Below are positions 45,694-53,881 of a stretch of 64,000 nt of DNA, piece after piece. The notes below the pieces were generated by a model, which had not been told where the DNA came from, made no database searches, and was given only the letters and a program-made list of their open reading frames with translations. The stretch comes from Prevotella bivia DSM 20514 (GTDB taxonomy: Bacteria > Bacteroidota > Bacteroidia > Bacteroidales > Bacteroidaceae): contig NZ_JH660659.1 in assembly GCF_000262545.1 (NCBI RefSeq), forward strand, positions 315,240 to 379,239, given 5' to 3'. Numbering within the stretch: the stretch's first letter is position 1; every line of letters starts with the position of its first letter. The translations under genes were made by a program, and so were the position numbers.

Positions 45694-46167
45694 ATGGTAA
45701 AGGACTTTTTTATCACACTAATATTATGCTCTATAGCATTGCCCATTTTTTCACAACGAAGAGGTATTGTCCTCTCTATGGAAACGGGTATGCCTATAAG
45801 AGAAGTAAAAGTATATACCAACAATGGTCAAGTAGCTGTAACCGATTATACTGGACATTACGAAATAAAGCAAACCTTTAAGAGTGCCACCTTTGTAAAA
45901 GGCAATTTTGTAAGTCTTACACTCAACAACTATGAAATAAACGATACAACAGAACTTTTACCGAAACTTAATAGCCTAGACGAAGTTATTATTTGGGGTA
46001 AAAGAAAGCGAATTATATTAAACATACAACGGGCTATGCAAGACAATAAGTATTATTACACACCTAAAGCTGGTTTTAGCTTTGACTTATTTTCTCTTTT
46101 TAATAAGTCCAAAGGACTCAATAAGAAAGAACGCTTGAAACATGACGAAATAATAAAAAGCTATTAA
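45694..46167 (+). CDS. Exported protein with carboxypeptidase-like regulatory domain
   Basis: A 157-residue protein with signal peptide (VKDFFITLILCSIALPIFSQ) and a carboxypeptidase-D-like beta-sandwich (RRGIVLSMETGMPIREVKVYTNNGQVAVTDYTGHY) that in Bacteroidota usually heads TonB-dependent receptors. Here it stands alone with a basic helical tail. A truncated receptor is unlikely, as no barrel follows. Confidence 0.72.
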   Translation: MVKDFFITLILCSIALPIFSQRRGIVLSMETGMPIREVKVYTNNGQVAVTDYTGHYEIKQTFKSATFVKGNFVSLTLNNYEINDTTELLPKLNSLDEVIIWGKRKRIILNIQRAMQDNKYYYTPKAGFSFDLFSLFNKSKGLNKKERLKHDEIIKSY

Positions 46168-46231
46168 AACTTTACTAGAGAACACCCGTTGGCGGAATTA
46201 AGGCTTTATTTTTTACCTATAGCTCGGTTGA

Positions 46232-47035
46232 TTACATAAGTTTTTGAATTTCGCTAGGAGTTTTTCTTTTTAATATATCCAAAGCAAAATCAACATTCGG
46301 TACTATTCCATTAGAACGCAAAATATTTTCTATCGTTTTGCGAGCAAGTTCTGGGTGATTATTCTCATCACTTAAATGGCAAAGCCAAACATGTTTAAGA
46401 TTGGGGGATGCAGCACTAACAATAGCTTTAGCACAGTCCTCATTACTAAGATGCCCAGTAGCACCTAGAATACGTTCCTTTAGATGTAGAGGATAAGGTC
46501 CAGCCAGCAATTTCTCTGGTTCATGATTGGCTTCTAACACTAGATAGTTTGCCTTACTTATGTAGGATCGAATTTCATCAGTAGTCTCTCCACAATCAGT
46601 TACTAGCACAAAAGTTATATTACCATACTCTATGCTATAGCCTACACAGTCAGTACTATCGTGTGGAACATTAAAAGGAGTTACGGTAAATTCTCCTATT
46701 TGTAGCGTTTCCTGTTTCTCTATATTAACAGCAAGACTTTGATCTATCTTTCTATGTACAGCCCAATTTACACTTACTCCTTTATGTACTAAACTAGTGG
46801 CATAAACAGGAATGCCTAAATCTTTACTAATAGAACCTACTGCTTTTACATGATCAGCATGATCATGGGTCAAAATAATATGCCTTACCATCTTTAAAGG
46901 AAGATCATACATGTGGAAATATTTTTTAATAAGACGTACGCCTACTCCACAATCTATCATTAGGCAATCAGTATCTGAATAAAGCAGATAACAATTACCA
47001 CTACTACCACTCCCGAAAGATATAAAATTGAGCAT
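46232..47035 (-). CDS. Metallo-beta-lactamase-fold hydrolase (YycJ/WalJ-like)
   Basis: A 267-residue protein with the metal motif LTHDHADHV near residue 60 and a later HDSTDCVGY, DCGE and NEDCAKA...HLSDENN ligands. FGSGSSGNCYLLYSDTDCLM at the start is typical of YycJ-type exonuclease-like proteins. It is cytosolic with no signal peptide; the family is linked to DNA or cell-wall stress. A TAATTTTGC box upstream at 47129-47121 gives an 85-nt leader. Confidence 0.87.
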   Translation of the reverse strand: MLNFISFGSGSSGNCYLLYSDTDCLMIDCGVGVRLIKKYFHMYDLPLKMVRHIILTHDHADHVKAVGSISKDLGIPVYATSLVHKGVSVNWAVHRKIDQSLAVNIEKQETLQIGEFTVTPFNVPHDSTDCVGYSIEYGNITFVLVTDCGETTDEIRSYISKANYLVLEANHEPEKLLAGPYPLHLKERILGATGHLSNEDCAKAIVSAASPNLKHVWLCHLSDENNHPELARKTIENILRSNGIVPNVDFALDILKRKTPSEIQKLM

Positions 47036-47608
47036 TGAAAATTATCTATTTACCATTGAAATCGTCTTACTTTTTATTATAATTCATACATTATCTAGTA
47101 AGGCTATCTCCTACAATTATGCAAAATTAAGAAAAAATCTATACAAAGCCAAAACTCAAATATTAGGAAAGCAAGCTTTTATATCTATTTAAACAAAATT
47201 ATTGGTGTCTGATAAAAATGTCATTCGTTTTAGGTACTGAAATAGTGGTGAAAGCATAGTTGAAATAATGCAAATGTACGACATAAACATATTATAATAT
47301 AAAAAATATTCAAACTCGCTTCACAATATATAAGCGTTTACATCGCAAAATATCACCTTTTAGGGTGCAGAAGATGAACTTTTGTTCCCCAATACATCAT
47401 CTTTTGCAATTGAAAAGATGATGTATTAGCTTATTATTAAATATTTTCTAAGAGTTAGCAGAGTTTTCTACAAACGACAAGAATATACTTGTTATAAAGC
47501 ACCCTTCAAAAAAGCAGCGTATGACAACTTTCAAAATCCACTTTACAGTACTGACTTATTTAAACCTATGTAGCTAATCTTCACTCTAAAAATACTTTCA
47601 ATAAAAAC
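47036..47608. other. Gene-free stretch before queC
   Basis: No supported ORF. It holds the upstream -7 box of the metallo-beta-lactamase gene (minus strand, 47129-47121) and the third copy of the structured repeat at 47345-47427. The rest is AT-rich with no recognised motif. Confidence 0.6.
47345..47427. repeat. Structured intergenic repeat, copy 3
   Basis: Starts TATCACCTTTTAGGGTGCAGAAGATGA and ends in a perfect 15-bp hairpin AATACATCATCTTTT/AAAAGATGATGTATT (47391-47405 with 47413-47427). Compared with copy 2, two stem pairs changed in compensation (GG:CC to CA:TG). It lacks the AT-rich middle block. Confidence 0.62.
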
Positions 47609-48262
47609 TTATTCTATATATATAGTAGGATCAACTACACCAGCATCTCGAAAAGCCTCTTTACGTTCAACACAAGTGCCACACTTACCACAGTGCTTCT
47701 CTCCCCCCTTATAGCAACTCCATGTCTTGCTATAATCAATACCTAAAGCAGCTCCACGATGCACAATTTCTGCTTTGGTTATATTCGTGTAAGGAGCCTC
47801 TACCTGCACATTAATATATGTACCAGTTGCCGTTGCACCGTTCATGGCTTGGATAAATGCTGGACGGCAATCAGGATAGATCGTGTGGTCGCCACCATGA
47901 TTAGCGATCATCACACGCTTTAGTGCATGACTTTCCGCAATACCCGTTGCTATAGAAAGCATAATGCCATTACGAAATGGTACCACTGTCGACTTCATAT
48001 TGTTTTCTTCATAATGCCCTTCTGGTATCGCTTCACCACCATCTAACAACGAACTTTTGAAGTACTCATTTATAAACTTCAAAGGAATAACAATATGCCG
48101 AATACCCAACTTCTCGCAATGATAAGCCGCTAAAGGCAATTCGTTCTTAGAATGGTTCTGACCATAATCAAAAGAAATAGCTAATGCTATCTCGTCTGCT
48201 TTTTCATACAATAGGGTTACAGAATCTAACCCTCCACTTACTATAATAACTGAATCTTTCAT
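47609..48262 (-). CDS. queC: 7-cyano-7-deazaguanine synthase
   Basis: Queuosine precursor enzyme converting CDG to preQ0. The 217-residue protein has the PP-loop SGGLDSVT near residue 9 and the zinc site CGKCGTCVERKEAF at the C-terminus. Length normal. Other que genes are not in the window. TATTTTTGC at 48287-48279 gives it a -7 box. Confidence 0.96.
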   Translation of the reverse strand: MKDSVIIVSGGLDSVTLLYEKADEIALAISFDYGQNHSKNELPLAAYHCEKLGIRHIVIPLKFINEYFKSSLLDGGEAIPEGHYEENNMKSTVVPFRNGIMLSIATGIAESHALKRVMIANHGGDHTIYPDCRPAFIQAMNGATATGTYINVQVEAPYTNITKAEIVHRGAALGIDYSKTWSCYKGGEKHCGKCGTCVERKEAFRDAGVVDPTIYIE

Positions 48263-48278
48263 ACTTATGCTTTATTAT

Positions 48279-48338
48279 GCAAAAATACAAAAAAGGAGAG
48301 ATATGATTTCATCAATCCGATGTATTTTTGTATTTTTG
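48279..48338. promoter_or_regulatory. Divergent promoter region of queC and pgk
   Basis: On the minus strand TATTTTTGC (48287-48279) faces queC. On the plus strand two TATTTTTG boxes in tandem (48323-48330 and 48331-48338) face pgk. Confidence 0.6.
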
Positions 48339-48380
48339 TGCTAGATTATAAAGTATAATAGTAATATAATTCAAACAAAG

Positions 48381-49631
48381 ATGAAGATTAATGATTTCAA
48401 CTTCGGCGGACACAAGGCGATTGTTCGCGTAGATTTTAATGTGCCTTTGGATGAAAATGGACATGTAACAGACGAAACTCGTATCCGTGGTGCACTTCCA
48501 ACATTGAAGAAAGTACTAGCTGATGGTGGTGCGTTGATTATGATGAGCCACATGGGTAAGCCAAAGGGCAAGGTAAAACCTGAGCTTTCTCTAAGCCAGA
48601 TCGTAAAGAATGTAAGCGATACGCTAGGAGTTGAAGTAAAATTTGCTAAAGATGCTGGAAACGCAGAGGCAGAGGCTGCTGCACTAAAGGCTGGTGAGGC
48701 TTTGTTGCTTGAGAACCTACGCTACTACGCTGAAGAAGAAGGTAAGCCTGTAGGTGTAGAAAAGGGTACTCCTGAGTTTGATGCTGCTAAGGCTGAAATG
48801 AAGACTCGTCAAGCAGACTTCGCTAAGAAGCTAGCTTCTTATGCTGATGTATATGTTAACGACGCATTTGGTACAGCTCACCGCAAGCACGCTTCTACTG
48901 CTGTTATTGCTGACTACTTTGATGCTGATCACAAAATGCTTGGCTTCTTGATGGAGAAGGAAGTAACAGCTATTGATAATGTGTTGAAAAATGCACAACA
49001 TCCTTTCACAGCGATCATTGGTGGCTCTAAGGTTAGCTCTAAGCTTGCTGTTATTCAGAACCTACTTGACAAGGTGGACAACTTAATCATTGGTGGCGGT
49101 ATGGGTTATACTTTCATCAAGGCACAAGGCGGAAAAATAGGAAAGTCGCTTCACGAAGACGATTTAATGCCTGAAGCACTAGCAGTAATGAAGGCTGCTA
49201 AGGAAAAGGGTGTTAATCTTTCTCTTTCTACACATACTGTTTGTGGAAAAGATTTTTCTAACGATACCGAACGTAAAACTTTCCCTATCAATGAAATTCC
49301 TGATGAATGGGAAGGTATGGATGCTGCTGAGCAGAGCCTTGAGGAATGGAAGAATATTATTCTTGACTCAAAAACTATCCTTTGGAACGGTCCTGTAGGT
49401 GTGTTTGAACTAGAAAACTTCGCACATGGTACTGGCGAAATTGCTAAGTATGTAGCAGAAGCGACCCAAAAGAATGGTGCATTTTCACTTGTAGGTGGTG
49501 GCGACTCTGTTGCTGCTGTCAACAAATTTGGCTTGGCTGACAAGGTATCTTACGTTTCAACAGGTGGTGGTGCTATGCTAGAAGCTATCGAAGGTAAGGT
49601 ACTTCCTGGTGTTGCTGCTATCGAGAAGTAG
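48381..49631 (+). CDS. pgk: Phosphoglycerate kinase
   Basis: Glycolytic ATP-forming enzyme of 416 residues. [12 protein letters not shown] near residue 15, the hinge and nucleotide motifs [11 protein letters not shown], and [13 protein letters not shown] near the C-terminus are all present. Codon use is biased and G-ending codons are more frequent than in neighbours, as usual for highly expressed genes. Single gene with terminator. Confidence 0.97.
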   Translation: MKINDFNFGGHKAIVRVDFNVPLDENGHVTDETRIRGALPTLKKVLADGGALIMMSHMGKPKGKVKPELSLSQIVKNVSDTLGVEVKFAKDAGNAEAEAAALKAGEALLLENLRYYAEEEGKPVGVEKGTPEFDAAKAEMKTRQADFAKKLASYADVYVNDAFGTAHRKHASTAVIADYFDADHKMLGFLMEKEVTAIDNVLKNAQHPFTAIIGGSKVSSKLAVIQNLLDKVDNLIIGGGMGYTFIKAQGGKIGKSLHEDDLMPEALAVMKAAKEKGVNLSLSTHTVCGKDFSNDTERKTFPINEIPDEWEGMDAAEQSLEEWKNIILDSKTILWNGPVGVFELENFAHGTGEIAKYVAEATQKNGAFSLVGGGDSVAAVNKFGLADKVSYVSTGGGAMLEAIEGKVLPGVAAIEK

Positions 49632-49659
49632 GCTTTTACACAAGAAAACAGATATTAAT

Positions 49660-49692
49660 AAAGCCGCTATCCTAGCATTGGATAGCGGCTTT
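49660..49692 (+). terminator. Terminator of pgk
   Basis: AAAGCCGCTATCC pairs with GGATAGCGGCTTT around a TAGCATT loop, followed by ATTG. Downstream to 49925 no gene is supported. Confidence 0.85.
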
Positions 49693-49925
49693 ATTGCATT
49701 TCTTAATAGCATAAGTTTCACCAAAATTTATAAAATTATGCTATTTCGTATTTTTCCAAAAATCGTTATAGATGCATCAAAAATAAGTAGGCTAATCAAT
49801 TCGTGCAGTAAATTATCCCCTTAAATCGCCTATACAGATTGGTAGGATAAAGATGATCTTCATAAAAAGTCGGCTATTATGTATTCAAAGTATATTAAAA
49901 ATACCAAGGTAGATAAACGAAAAAA

Positions 49926-49960
49926 CGGATGTACCTCGCAAAGAGATACATCCGCTTGTT
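49926..49960 (-). terminator. Terminator of the POT transporter operon
   Basis: On the minus strand CGGATGTA (49954-49947) pairs with TACATCCG (49933-49926), with a T-run after it (complement of 49925-49919). Confidence 0.8.
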
Positions 49961-49978
49961 GTATTTAAATTTTCTAAT

Positions 49979-51538
49979 TTATGCCTTAGTAACTCTTTCA
50001 AGCCACTTCACCATACCAAGCATAACACCCATAGAAATGAGACATACTATGAGGAACACACTCCAACACTGCCACAAAGGCATCTTGTTATACATAAGAG
50101 GACCTATCCAAATAAGAAGGTTACCAACTGCTGTCGCTCCTAACCATAAACCCTGGCATACACCTTGCAAGTGCTTAGGTGCTACCTTAGATACAAATGA
50201 CAAACCCAATGGAGAAATAAACAGCTCGGCAACAGTCAAGAAGAAATAAGTAACAATAAGCACCCAAGGACCAGCCTTCATAGCCTCCTTAGAACTTACT
50301 GCCATAGCCTTAAATTCTTCGCCTGAAGGATAATTTACCGACCAAGAGTAGAACGCAAGGAATAGGTAAGCAAGACCTGCGATAAGCATACCATAAGCTA
50401 TCTTGCGAGGAGTAGAAATACTTTTTCCTGCTTTATTTAACATTCCAAAAACCCACATGATAACAGGTGTAAGTACAATCACAAAGAATGGATTTACAGC
50501 TTGCCATATTTCAGGAGCAATAGATTCGGTCTTAACAAAGTCGCGCGCAAAAACAGACAGCGACTGACCATTTTGATGGAATGAGAACCAAAAAAAGATG
50601 GCGATACCCAATACTGCAAACAAAGCATACATACGCTGCTTTATTTCCTTACCCATAGCAAGTTTCTCTTCTGCGGTATATTCTACTGCAGCTTGTGCTA
50701 CCTTTTTAGAAGGGGTTGGGAAAATCTTTTTAAAAGCGATAAAAATAACCAACGACAATAGCATAGCAGCTACTGAAGCTATAAACGAATAGTGAACACC
50801 AGTATTAAAAGTATCTAGGTAAGTGTTACAAGCAGCTGTCATATCGCTAACATTACCACCTACTTCACGCATAAGTTTATTCAAGTTAGAAGTTTCTTCC
50901 CCTGTCATGTTAACACTTCCAAGGAACTTATGACATAAAGCAGGCAACTCAGCATTATACAACAAACCTTTAGTACCCAACCACCATTCACGTAAATAAG
51001 GAGCAATAAATGGAGCTATAAGTCCACCAATATTAATGAACACATAGAAAATTTGGAAACCAGAGTCGCGTCGTCCCTCAACGGCTTTCATTGCTTCAGG
51101 TCCTTTTGCTGCAGCCTCAGCTTCCATATTATCGTACATCTGACCTACTATAGCCTGCAAGTTACCTTTAAACAGACCATTACCAAATGCAATCAACAAT
51201 AGCGCAACACAAGTAAATGGCAACAACCAAGAGATGTTCGATGCCGTTGACATAATAGGGAAAGAAAGCAAAATATAGCCCACTGCCATAATAGAAATAC
51301 CAGCCATAATGGTACCTTTATAGTTTTGGGTACGGTCAGCTATTACTCCACCTACTAAACTTAGCACGTAAATTAGTGCATAGAATACAGAATAAATAAT
51401 ACCACTCGTTTCATCGCTCAAGCCAAACTTAGAACATAAAAAGAGTAATAATACGGCGTTCATAATGTAATAGCCAAAACGTTCGCCTAAATTGCTTAAA
51501 GCTGCGGGAATTAATCCCTTTGGATGATTTTGAAACAT
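49979..51538 (-). CDS. POT-family proton-dependent peptide transporter
   Basis: A 519-residue inner-membrane protein with about 14 hydrophobic segments. GLIPAALSNLGERFGYYIMN carries the ExxERFxYY-type proton-coupling motif of POT/PTR carriers, and FYVFINIGGLIAPFIAPYL matches the PTR2 signature. It imports di- and tripeptides. It ends an operon with a LysM/substrate-binding protein and an outer-membrane barrel. Confidence 0.93.
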   Translation of the reverse strand: MFQNHPKGLIPAALSNLGERFGYYIMNAVLLLFLCSKFGLSDETSGIIYSVFYALIYVLSLVGGVIADRTQNYKGTIMAGISIMAVGYILLSFPIMSTASNISWLLPFTCVALLLIAFGNGLFKGNLQAIVGQMYDNMEAEAAAKGPEAMKAVEGRRDSGFQIFYVFINIGGLIAPFIAPYLREWWLGTKGLLYNAELPALCHKFLGSVNMTGEETSNLNKLMREVGGNVSDMTAACNTYLDTFNTGVHYSFIASVAAMLLSLVIFIAFKKIFPTPSKKVAQAAVEYTAEEKLAMGKEIKQRMYALFAVLGIAIFFWFSFHQNGQSLSVFARDFVKTESIAPEIWQAVNPFFVIVLTPVIMWVFGMLNKAGKSISTPRKIAYGMLIAGLAYLFLAFYSWSVNYPSGEEFKAMAVSSKEAMKAGPWVLIVTYFFLTVAELFISPLGLSFVSKVAPKHLQGVCQGLWLGATAVGNLLIWIGPLMYNKMPLWQCWSVFLIVCLISMGVMLGMVKWLERVTKA

Positions 51539-51543
51539 AAATT

Positions 51544-52299
51544 TTATTTTTTGGTTTTAGTTATGTCAAACAAATAAGTTGCTTTGATAACAATATTACT
51601 GAAATTAGATTTTCCGAAATAATCTTTCTTCGAGTTAGCATAGATATTGCCAAGTCCATAGTAATAACGTGCTTCAAGTAGGAAGTGCCCCACTTTGCGG
51701 TTACTGTATTCTAAACCTATGCCTGCAACAATACCATAGTCGAACTTTTTCTCTACAGGCATAGTCTCTTGTGCTATAATCGCGTTCGACCGCCCCGTTC
51801 CATCTGTAGTTACGTTAGGAGAGGTATAGTTTTGCTTTGTTGCTTCGTTCAAATAAAAGCCTAATTGCGGACCAGCATTAAAGAAAAAGTTGATACCATT
51901 CTGTTCCTTACCCCATGCCAAGTGTGCCATAATAGGGATTTGAATGTAATTAATGGTGCGTGAATATGCCTCTGCCTCACCGTTACTATTTATAACAGGC
52001 TGATTGGTAGTAGTCTGAATATTTTCTTTCCAACCTAGTGAAGCATAATTGATTTCACCATAAATAGAGCAGATAGTCTTAAAATATTTTTCGCAAACAT
52101 ACCTAACACTTAGTCCACCCGTAACACCTCCGTGCATTTTCTGACTTACTTTTGGTTCGAAACCAACATTAGAAAGCACATAACCACCATTCACACCTAC
52201 AGAAAGGTCGTTACGATGCTCTCCTACTTGCGCATGAACAGCAACAAAAGTAAGCATAGAAAATATGGAAAGTATTAATACTTTTTTTGGAAACTCCAT
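51544..52299 (-). CDS. PorT-like outer-membrane beta-barrel protein
   Basis: A 251-residue protein with signal peptide (VLILSIFSMLTFVAVHAQ) and an eight-strand-type barrel: HRNDLSVGVNGGYVLSNVGF, INYIQIPIMAHLAWGK, FFFNAGPQLGFYL and FDYGIVAGIGLEYS. It belongs to the PorT-like outer-membrane barrels of Bacteroidota. Role unknown; PorT itself belongs to type IX secretion but most of this family does not. It lies 5 nt before the POT gene. Confidence 0.85.
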   Translation of the reverse strand: MEFPKKVLILSIFSMLTFVAVHAQVGEHRNDLSVGVNGGYVLSNVGFEPKVSQKMHGGVTGGLSVRYVCEKYFKTICSIYGEINYASLGWKENIQTTTNQPVINSNGEAEAYSRTINYIQIPIMAHLAWGKEQNGINFFFNAGPQLGFYLNEATKQNYTSPNVTTDGTGRSNAIIAQETMPVEKKFDYGIVAGIGLEYSNRKVGHFLLEARYYYGLGNIYANSKKDYFGKSNFSNIVIKATYLFDITKTKK

Positions 52300-52331
52300 A
52301 TAAACAATTTGCGCGTTGTTAATGAATGATT

Positions 52332-53705
52332 TTAGTAAACTAAGCTTTCTAACGTTTGATCAAGCTTAAAATGGATCAATTGGAAAAACTTATTGCGATA
52401 ACCACCCTGCCCAATCTTCTCAAAATTGAAGCGGTTCTGTAACGATTTATAGGCAACATCCGATGCAACTCCCTTAAATTTTGCACCTTGCTTCTTATAG
52501 CCACGCACAAAGAATTGCACCTGATCATAACCATTAATGGCAATACGTGGAATATAAGTATTATTCATCGCTTCACCATAAGTAGTGGTATAAAGCTTTT
52601 CAAAAGCTCGTGTCTTATCCGAATTTTTATTATAATAATAGGTAGAAGGGATATAAACATTATATTTGAAGAACGATGCTAAGACATAATCTTGATACAT
52701 AAACCATTGGTTATAGCCATACAAAGAAATAGCCAAACCAGAGTTAGCCTTGGTGAGCGTGTTCAACTTAGTGATAACAGCATTGAGCTGAGGGCTTTTC
52801 TCTGAATTAAGAATAACTACATTAGGTACGGTCTTGCTGAAATGTTTTGCAAAATCGACATCTGATGAGTTTAGATTAGTCAAGTCGTAAGCCACTTTAT
52901 CTAGTTCAAGCTGTCGTCTCAAAGTACTTGTGAAAGCTCCGACTTTACTCTTATCGTCGTTACAATCAATGAATACAGGATGATGAGACTTCTTAAAACG
53001 CTCCAAGAAAGCTGCAATAGCCTTAGTAGACTGAATGTCATTATTTTCATACACTTGGAAGAAATTGGTATTTTCAGCTATTTCATTACCATTAATAGAG
53101 AAAGGAACGATCATTTTAATACCGTGATTTTTACAAAAATCGGACAACGTTTTTACTTGATTAGAATACAACGGACCAAAAATCATATTCATACTAGCAG
53201 CATTCCTATCTTGTAAAGTCTTATTAATATCACCATCAATAGGCACATTCCAAGCATGAACATCAGTGGTAAAACCTTCTTTTTTTAGCTCATTAAAGGC
53301 AAGCAACATACCACGATAGAACTCTATCATGCGTTTACCATCACCATCATTATTATGTAAAGGCAACATCACGCCTACTTTGATCACATTGCTAGCCACT
53401 TGAGAAGCAGTAGGAGTAACTGCAGAACTGTTGTTTACATAAGCTATTTCCGCCTTTTGATCACCAGCTTTAGCAAAAGGAACAAATATCCATGTACCTT
53501 TTTTCAATTCATATCCCGGAACTTTCATCTCAGGATTGGCATTGAGTAAATCCTGAATACTAACATTATATGATTTTGCTATACCAAAGATCGTTTCACG
53601 TTTAGCCACCTGATGCACATCGCACCATTTTGTTGTTTGTCCCCAACTTTGTGTACAAACAATCATCAACAATGCGACTAATAAATATTTTATTTTATGT
53701 TTCAT
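52332..53705 (-). CDS. LysM and periplasmic-binding-protein fusion
   Basis: A 457-residue exported protein. Signal peptide (KHKIKYLLVALLMIVCTQSWG), one LysM domain (about 30-75: HQVAKRETIFGIAKSYNVSI, then LLNANP) that binds peptidoglycan, and a type I periplasmic-binding fold (about 95-450, VGVMLPLHNNDGDGKRMIEF, with RDRNAASMNMIFGPLYSN region). The LysM anchor on a ligand-binding fold is an uncommon pairing. The promoter has TATCTTTGC at 53744-53736. Operon with the barrel and POT genes. Confidence 0.82.
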   Translation of the reverse strand: MKHKIKYLLVALLMIVCTQSWGQTTKWCDVHQVAKRETIFGIAKSYNVSIQDLLNANPEMKVPGYELKKGTWIFVPFAKAGDQKAEIAYVNNSSAVTPTASQVASNVIKVGVMLPLHNNDGDGKRMIEFYRGMLLAFNELKKEGFTTDVHAWNVPIDGDINKTLQDRNAASMNMIFGPLYSNQVKTLSDFCKNHGIKMIVPFSINGNEIAENTNFFQVYENNDIQSTKAIAAFLERFKKSHHPVFIDCNDDKSKVGAFTSTLRRQLELDKVAYDLTNLNSSDVDFAKHFSKTVPNVVILNSEKSPQLNAVITKLNTLTKANSGLAISLYGYNQWFMYQDYVLASFFKYNVYIPSTYYYNKNSDKTRAFEKLYTTTYGEAMNNTYIPRIAINGYDQVQFFVRGYKKQGAKFKGVASDVAYKSLQNRFNFEKIGQGGYRNKFFQLIHFKLDQTLESLVY

Positions 53706-53735
53706 AATCAAACTTAACTCTTAGATTATCTATTT

Positions 53736-53744
53736 GCAAAGATA
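53736..53744 (-). promoter_or_regulatory. -7 box of the LysM operon
   Basis: TATCTTTGC on the minus strand, about 25-30 nt before the start codon. Confidence 0.6.
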
Positions 53745-53788
53745 AGAAAAACTCTTTAGCTCCTACATTATAGAAGAACTATTTTTTG

Positions 53789-53797
53789 TAATTTTGC
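53789..53797 (+). promoter_or_regulatory. -7 box of uvrA
   Basis: TAATTTTGC; an unusually strong Shine-Dalgarno AAAGGAGGAG follows at 53859-53868, 13 nt before the ATG. Confidence 0.55.
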
Positions 53798-53881
53798 ACA
53801 ATTATACAAATGCTAGGGTGCTAATTATAGCTATTTATGGTGTATTTTAGCCATTATTAAAGGAGGAGATTAGGAATAACA

